A program made the position numbers and the translations under genes. Below, piece by piece: positions 42,645 through 46,112 of a stretch of DNA of 46,112 bases. Position 1 is the stretch's first letter; every line of letters begins with the position of its first letter. The notes under the pieces were generated by a model. That model made no database searches. It had not been told where the DNA came from and saw only the letters and a list, made by a program, of their open reading frames with translations. The DNA is from Wenzhouxiangella sp. XN201 (GTDB taxonomy: Bacteria > Pseudomonadota > Gammaproteobacteria > Xanthomonadales > Wenzhouxiangellaceae): positions 1-46,112 of the forward strand of contig NZ_JAAIVI010000021.1 of NCBI RefSeq assembly GCF_011008905.1, written 5' to 3'.

Positions 42645-43070
42645 ATGGCCTCCACGATTCATTGCGACATCGTCAGCGCCGAGGCCGAGATCTTTTCGGG
42701 CGAGGTCACCATGGTGGTGGTCACCGGCGAGGAAGGCGAGCTCGGCATCGCACCCCGGCACGCGCCGCTTCTGACCCGGCTCAAGCCCGGTCAGGTGCGA
42801 GTCATGCTGCCCGAGGGTGGTGAGGAGTTCTACTACATCTCCGGCGGCATGCTCGAGATCCAGCCGCACGTGGTGACGGTGCTGTCGGATACCGCCCTGC
42901 GAGCCAGTGACCTCGACGAGGCGGCCGCATTGAAGGCCAAGGAAGAAGCCGAGCGTGCCATTGCCGATCGCTCCGCGGACCTGGAAGTGGCACAGGCCCA
43001 GGCGCAATTGGCCGAGGCGATGGCCCAGCTTGCAGCGCTGGAACGGCTCCGCAAGCAGCTCAAGCGCTGA
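42645..43070 (+). CDS. atpC: ATP synthase F1 subunit epsilon
   Basis: 141 residues: N-terminal beta-sandwich ([39 protein letters not shown]) and a complete C-terminal helical hairpin ([19 protein letters not shown]), the part that can inhibit the enzyme by inserting into the hexamer. It is the last gene of the operon, followed by a strong terminator. Confidence 0.96.
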   Translation: MASTIHCDIVSAEAEIFSGEVTMVVVTGEEGELGIAPRHAPLLTRLKPGQVRVMLPEGGEEFYYISGGMLEIQPHVVTVLSDTALRASDLDEAAALKAKEEAERAIADRSADLEVAQAQAQLAEAMAQLAALERLRKQLKR

Positions 43071-43109
43071 TCAATCGGCCGCGCCGGCCCAGAATAGCTG
43101 ATCTTCAGG

Positions 43110-43138
43110 ATGCCCCGGCTGGACCGGGGCATTTTTTT
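43110..43138 (+). terminator. Intrinsic terminator of the atp operon
   Basis: A perfect 9-bp stem ATGCCCCGG / CCGGGGCAT with loop CTGGA, running into seven T. It lies 40 bases after the atpC stop. Confidence 0.95.
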
Positions 43139-43201
43139 GCCTCGATGCGGTCTATTAGGAAAATCTGGTATTCTGCATGAAAAGGGAAACAGGAGAAGTT
43201 C

Positions 43202-43615
43202 ATGACAAGACTGCATTGGGTACTCTTGGTCATGTTTCTCGTCCTGGGGGTCGCGGGTTGCGGCGGCGGTGACGCCCTGCCCGACAACCAACGCCTGATC
43301 GAGGCATTTGAACAGGGGCGGACGGGAATCTGGGTCAGCGGTCATGGCACCGTCAACCAATTGATCGGCGATGAGACCGTCGACGGCGAGATTCATCAGC
43401 GCCTGGTCGTGCGTGTCAGCGATGGCCTGTCGCTGATCATCCGCCACTCGGTCGAGGCCTCCGACCGGATTCCGCTGCAGCAGGGCGACACGGTTGCATT
43501 CCAGGGCCGCTACGAGTGGAACGGCCGCGGCGGCATGCTCGCTCGAACGCATCATGATCCCGAGCAGCCTGGCGGCGGCGGCTGGATCCGCCACAACGGC
43601 ACGCTCTACGACTGA
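43202..43615 (+). CDS. DUF3465 family lipoprotein
   Basis: 137 residues. The N-terminal lipoprotein signal (MTRLHWVLLVMFLVLGVAGC) has a lipobox ending in Cys20, then a Gly-rich linker. The body matches my memory of DUF3465: VSGHGTVNQLIGD, EIHQRLVVRV, GDTVAFQGRYEWNGRGGMLARTHHDPE and a C-terminal GGWIRHNG. It looks like a small beta-barrel of OB-fold type, but its function is unknown. AGGAGAAG precedes the ATG. It stands alone after the atp terminator and is convergent with the next gene. Confidence 0.85.
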   Translation: MTRLHWVLLVMFLVLGVAGCGGGDALPDNQRLIEAFEQGRTGIWVSGHGTVNQLIGDETVDGEIHQRLVVRVSDGLSLIIRHSVEASDRIPLQQGDTVAFQGRYEWNGRGGMLARTHHDPEQPGGGGWIRHNGTLYD

Positions 43616-43646
43616 CGCGGCCCGCGCCGCGGAAGATCTGCTCCGC

Positions 43647-44339
43647 TTAAGGCTCGTCGCCGCTGAAGCTTACCGGCTCGGCGCCGGACACCTCGCCAAT
43701 GGTCGCGCTTTCGTGCACATAAAGCTGGACTTCGCGCTCGAAGTTCAGCGGCCCCTCGACGCGCACATCGGCGCCGATGATCACTTCCGGCGGGCTGCCG
43801 ATCTGCAGGCTGAAGCCCGTCGAGCGCTTCATGGTCAGTGGGCCATTCACCTCAGTGCCGGCATCGAGCCGGATGCTGCCATTCTGACTTTGTATGCCCG
43901 CCAGCTGCACGCCCGAGAGGCTGATCAGACCGTTGACGCTGACCACTTGTCCGGTAATGACGGTCTTCTCTTCGGCCATGACTGAGCCGTTGACGGTTTC
44001 GACATCGCCTTCGATATGAGTGCCCGGCCCCAGGTTAATCTGTCCATTGACGTTCGCGATACCGCCATCGACAGTCACATCTTCGGTCAGTCGAATGCGG
44101 CCGTTGACGTTTTCAATGCCCCCCACAGTTGATCCGCCTTCAATGCTGATGCTGCCGTTGACGCTCGAAACCTCGCCGTTCACACGGCAGTCGCGGCCGA
44201 TTTCCACCGCGCCGTTGACCGCCGAAATGCCATTGTTGAGGACCGAGCCATCCTCGAGTACAAAGCCTTCGCTGAATGGCCCGCAGGCGGCAACAAACAG
44301 TCCCGCCGCCAGAAAAGGAATCAGTTGTCGTGTGAGCAT
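43647..44339 (-). CDS. Lipoprotein with ~19-residue VNG repeats (beta-solenoid-like)
   Basis: 230 residues from the ATG whose Shine-Dalgarno GGAGGTGC is at 44343-44350; the longer upstream frame is rejected. The signal MLTRQLIPFLAAGLFVAAC has a lipobox with Cys19. The body is a run of about six or seven repeats with a VNG (once QNG) motif every 17-19 residues: SAVNG, SSVNG, ENVNG, ANVNG, ETVNG, VSVNG, SQNG. Regular spacing with alternating small and hydrophobic residues suggests a beta-solenoid with one coil per repeat, as in bactofilin or polymer-forming proteins, though I cannot assign it to either. Envelope-anchored; function unknown. Confidence 0.85.
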   Translation of the reverse strand: MLTRQLIPFLAAGLFVAACGPFSEGFVLEDGSVLNNGISAVNGAVEIGRDCRVNGEVSSVNGSISIEGGSTVGGIENVNGRIRLTEDVTVDGGIANVNGQINLGPGTHIEGDVETVNGSVMAEEKTVITGQVVSVNGLISLSGVQLAGIQSQNGSIRLDAGTEVNGPLTMKRSTGFSLQIGSPPEVIIGADVRVEGPLNFEREVQLYVHESATIGEVSGAEPVSFSGDEP

Positions 44340-44404
44340 GAAGCACCTCCTGAATTGACCCCTCCAGCATGCACTGACACCACTTGTCATGCCAGTGCCT
44401 GAAG

Positions 44405-45253
44405 TCATGCTCCCGTCAGGGCCAGCGACTCGAAGTCGAACAACTCGCGGTCACACAGCTGGGACGGCGCCACCTTTCCCAGGGCACGGAATATGGACAT
44501 CTTCCGTCCGGGCTGCTGACGTTCCCACTCGGCCAGCATGGCCTTGATCTGCTGGCGCTGCAGATTGGGCTGGCTGCCGCAGAGGTCGCAGGGAATGATC
44601 GGATACTCCCGTACTTCGGCCAGCCTTTCCAGATCCGCTTCCAGGCAATAGGCGAGCGGGCGAATGACCATGTTGTCGCCGTCGTCGCTGAGCAGCTTCG
44701 GCGGCATGGCCTTGAGCGTGGCGCCGTGGAACAGGTTGAGGAAGAAGGTTTCGACAATGTCGTCCAGGTGGTGACCCAGTGCGATCTTGGTCATGCCGTG
44801 ATCGCGCGCAAACTGATAAAGCGTGCCCCGACGCAGGCGCGAGCACAGTCCGCAGGTGGTCTTGCCCTCCGGCACGACGCGCTTGACCACCGAGTAGGTG
44901 TCCTTCTCGATGACGTGCCAGTCGACGCCAAGCGACTCGAGGTAGTCGGGCAGAACGTGCTCGGGAAAGCCCGGCTGCTTCTGGTCGAGGTTGACGGCAG
45001 TCAGCTCGAAATCAATCGGTGCGGCTTGCTTGAGTCCCAGTAGCAGGTCAAGCATCGCGAAGGAATCCTTGCCGCCGGACAGGCAGACCATGACACGGTC
45101 GCCGTCGGCAATCATGTTGTAGTCAGTCACGGCCTGCCCGACCTGGCGGCGCAGACGCTTGATCAACTTGTTGGTGTTATATTGCCGTTTGCGCGAGCGT
45201 ATGTCGGTCGGCTGGTCGTCGACAACGGTCAGCGGCAGGCTGGCGCGGTTCAT
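44405..45253 (-). CDS. ttcA: tRNA 2-thiocytidine(32) synthetase TtcA
   Basis: 282 residues. A PP-loop ATPase that thiolates cytidine 32 of certain tRNAs using an iron-sulfur cluster. The PP-loop SGGKDS is at 59-64. The cluster cysteines are visible as Cys134 and Cys137 (CGLC) with a further CxxC in [10 protein letters not shown]. Also present are [20 protein letters not shown] and [20 protein letters not shown]. The N-terminus carries about 20 extra residues before the conserved [20 protein letters not shown]. It is divergent from the YdcH-like gene. Confidence 0.97.
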   Translation of the reverse strand: MNRASLPLTVVDDQPTDIRSRKRQYNTNKLIKRLRRQVGQAVTDYNMIADGDRVMVCLSGGKDSFAMLDLLLGLKQAAPIDFELTAVNLDQKQPGFPEHVLPDYLESLGVDWHVIEKDTYSVVKRVVPEGKTTCGLCSRLRRGTLYQFARDHGMTKIALGHHLDDIVETFFLNLFHGATLKAMPPKLLSDDGDNMVIRPLAYCLEADLERLAEVREYPIIPCDLCGSQPNLQRQQIKAMLAEWERQQPGRKMSIFRALGKVAPSQLCDRELFDFESLALTGA

Positions 45254-45300
45254 GGTGGCGCTCCGAAATTGTTCCCAAGCATCTCATTCTAGCGGCAATA

Positions 45301-45504
45301 GTGACTAAAGACTTCGCCGAAATGACAGCTCGCCTGCACGAGCTCCGCCAGGAGCACCGCGACCTCGACCAGGCAATCGAGCGCATGGCCGACAGCGCCT
45401 CCGTCGATCAACTGCAATTGCGGCGACTCAAGAAGCGCAAATTGCGGTTGCGTGATCAGATTGCATGGTATGAGAGTCAGTTGATTCCTGATCTCGATGC
45501 CTGA
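45301..45504 (+). CDS. DUF465 (YdcH-like) small coiled-coil protein
   Basis: 67 residues from a GTG at 45301 (an ATG at 45322 would give 60). Almost entirely helical and charged: RLHELRQEHRDLDQAIERMA, then LQLRRLKKRKLRLRDQIAWYE, the pattern of the DUF465/YdcH family, often annotated as SlyX-like. The family is widespread in proteobacteria with no established function. No strong Shine-Dalgarno for either start. Confidence 0.8.
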   Translation: MTKDFAEMTARLHELRQEHRDLDQAIERMADSASVDQLQLRRLKKRKLRLRDQIAWYESQLIPDLDA

Positions 45505-45509
45505 TCGGT

Positions 45510-45715
45510 GGTTGACGCCACGGGTCGCGGCGCGGGCCTCGACACTTCAAAGGCGGTTTCGCCCGGCTTGCTTCGCAAGTTGGGCACTGGACTGGCTGAT
45601 GCCACTTGTCGCAGTGGAGGCCTCGACAAGTCAACTTCTGTTCCGCCCGCCTGCTTCGCAGGCTGATGGCGGGTAACTTTTTTCCCGCGCGAAAAAAGTC
45701 ACCAAAAAACGCGCT
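45510..45715 (-). repeat. Structured intergenic repeat, copy R2 (inverted relative to R1)
   Basis: On the minus strand it has the same order as R1: hairpin A (45672-45703, 13 pairs, loop 45685-45690), then two units each with a B hairpin (45649-45663, stem GCCTGC/GCAGGC; 45567-45579, stem CTTGC/GCAAG, GAA loop when read on the minus strand), the TGTCGAGGCC linker and a C hairpin (45602-45617, CCACT/AGTGG; 45516-45532, CGCC/GGCG). Most stem changes against R1 are compensated. The rest of the 45505-46061 gap shows no credible gene. Confidence 0.85.
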
Positions 45716-46061
45716 TAAAAGCAGGCGGTTGCGCCTCAAGATCCTTCAGGCGGAGTGGCTTCACGGACTGTGACTGGGGCTTTGCTTGGGCCCGGCTGCG
45801 GAACATGCTGGCTTGCGATGACGCCTGCAGCGGCCCGCATCTGGCACTAAGACTTCGAGTGGCGTTCCAGCCCCAACCACTGTTCCACGATCAATCGAAG
45901 CCGACCCCGATCGAGGTCGTGCTGTCTGGGTGCGGGCTACGCCAGGGCCTTATCGAAAACGCCATGTTTCACGACCGAACACTAGCGAAGGCACGAACGG
46001 TATCTCCGTTAAGCCCAGGAGCCTTCTGGTCCTGCGGACCAACCGCGTCTTCTAAGAGCGT

Positions 46062-46112
46062 TTTTGGTGACTTTTGTCGCGACTGACAAAAGTTACTCGC
46101 CCAAAGAGCTTG
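46062..46112 (+). repeat. Partial repeat copy R3, identical to bases 1-51
   Basis: 51 bases exactly equal to the first 51 bases of the window, in the same orientation: hairpin A at 46066-46097 and the start of the first B hairpin, cut off by the window edge. It fits either a sequence end inside a dispersed repeat or an overlap that would close the window into a circle of 46061 bp. Confidence 0.95.

Noticed and set aside
45964-45980. TGTTTCACG followed by ACCGAACA as a parS site
   Set aside because: The first nine bases match parS but the other half does not, so the palindrome is lost.
45805-46086. 93-codon plus-strand frame near the right edge
   Set aside because: No family similarity, and its C-terminus is the translation of repeat copy R3.

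Overview
The window is GC-rich, densely coded bacterial chromosome. Gene content and order (radC | coaBC-dut-algC, rsmG-parA-parB, atpIBEFHAGDC, ttcA, a proteobacterial-type glutamate-cysteine ligase) point to a gammaproteobacterium. A Xanthomonadales/Chromatiales relative such as Wenzhouxiangellaceae is my inference and was not tested. I recognise no phage, integrase, transposase, tRNA, rRNA or CRISPR array.

Layout: (1) 1-220, a structured repeat (R1). (2) 305-6373, beta-carbonic anhydrase, radC (minus strand), then coaBC-dut and a 990-residue membrane-anchored AlgC-like protein whose active site looks eroded. (3) 6398-7750, gshA on the minus strand. (4) 7906-15595, an oligopeptide ABC importer with two binding proteins, oppA1-oppA2-[GxxExxY gene]-oppB-oppC-oppD-oppF, translationally coupled to rsmG, parA and then parB (to 17956). 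(5) 17957-35748, an 18-kb block between parB and atpI, which are neighbours in Pseudomonas. It holds a secreted protein, an FHA-GAF protein, a transmembrane Ser/Thr kinase with TPRs, a sensorless histidine kinase and a NarL-type regulator, then three secreted subtilases, a diguanylate cyclase, and an ECF sigma / anti-sigma / PDZ-protein set. (6) 35833-43138, the full ATP synthase operon from a clear promoter to a strong terminator. (7) 43202-45504, a DUF3465 lipoprotein, a beta-solenoid-like lipoprotein, ttcA and a DUF465/YdcH protein. (8) 45505-46112, non-coding, with repeat copies R2 and R3. The last 51 bases equal the first 51 exactly.

The most unusual content is repetitive. First, four short elements share a layout of arms made of about three or four 9-bp units (a 7-bp core plus 2 bp): near 7829-7979, 11207-11680, 13547-13580 and 40195-40274. 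Three have inverted arms. One carries, between 42-bp arms, a single PD-(D/E)XK-type GxxExxY gene placed inside the opp operon, so the set looks like a nuclease-bearing element plus gene-less relatives. Second, the terminal repeats R1 and R2 contain three hairpin types whose stems change in compensating ways between copies, which is evidence of selected structure.

Working together: the FHA/GAF, kinase, histidine kinase and regulator genes form one tightly coupled signalling run directly upstream of the proteases. The three protease genes share an upstream TTTCCC...GGGAA element at a similar distance from the start codon, so control of protease output by this signalling set is a reasonable inference. 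Proteases making peptides and Opp importing them is a plausible but untested link.
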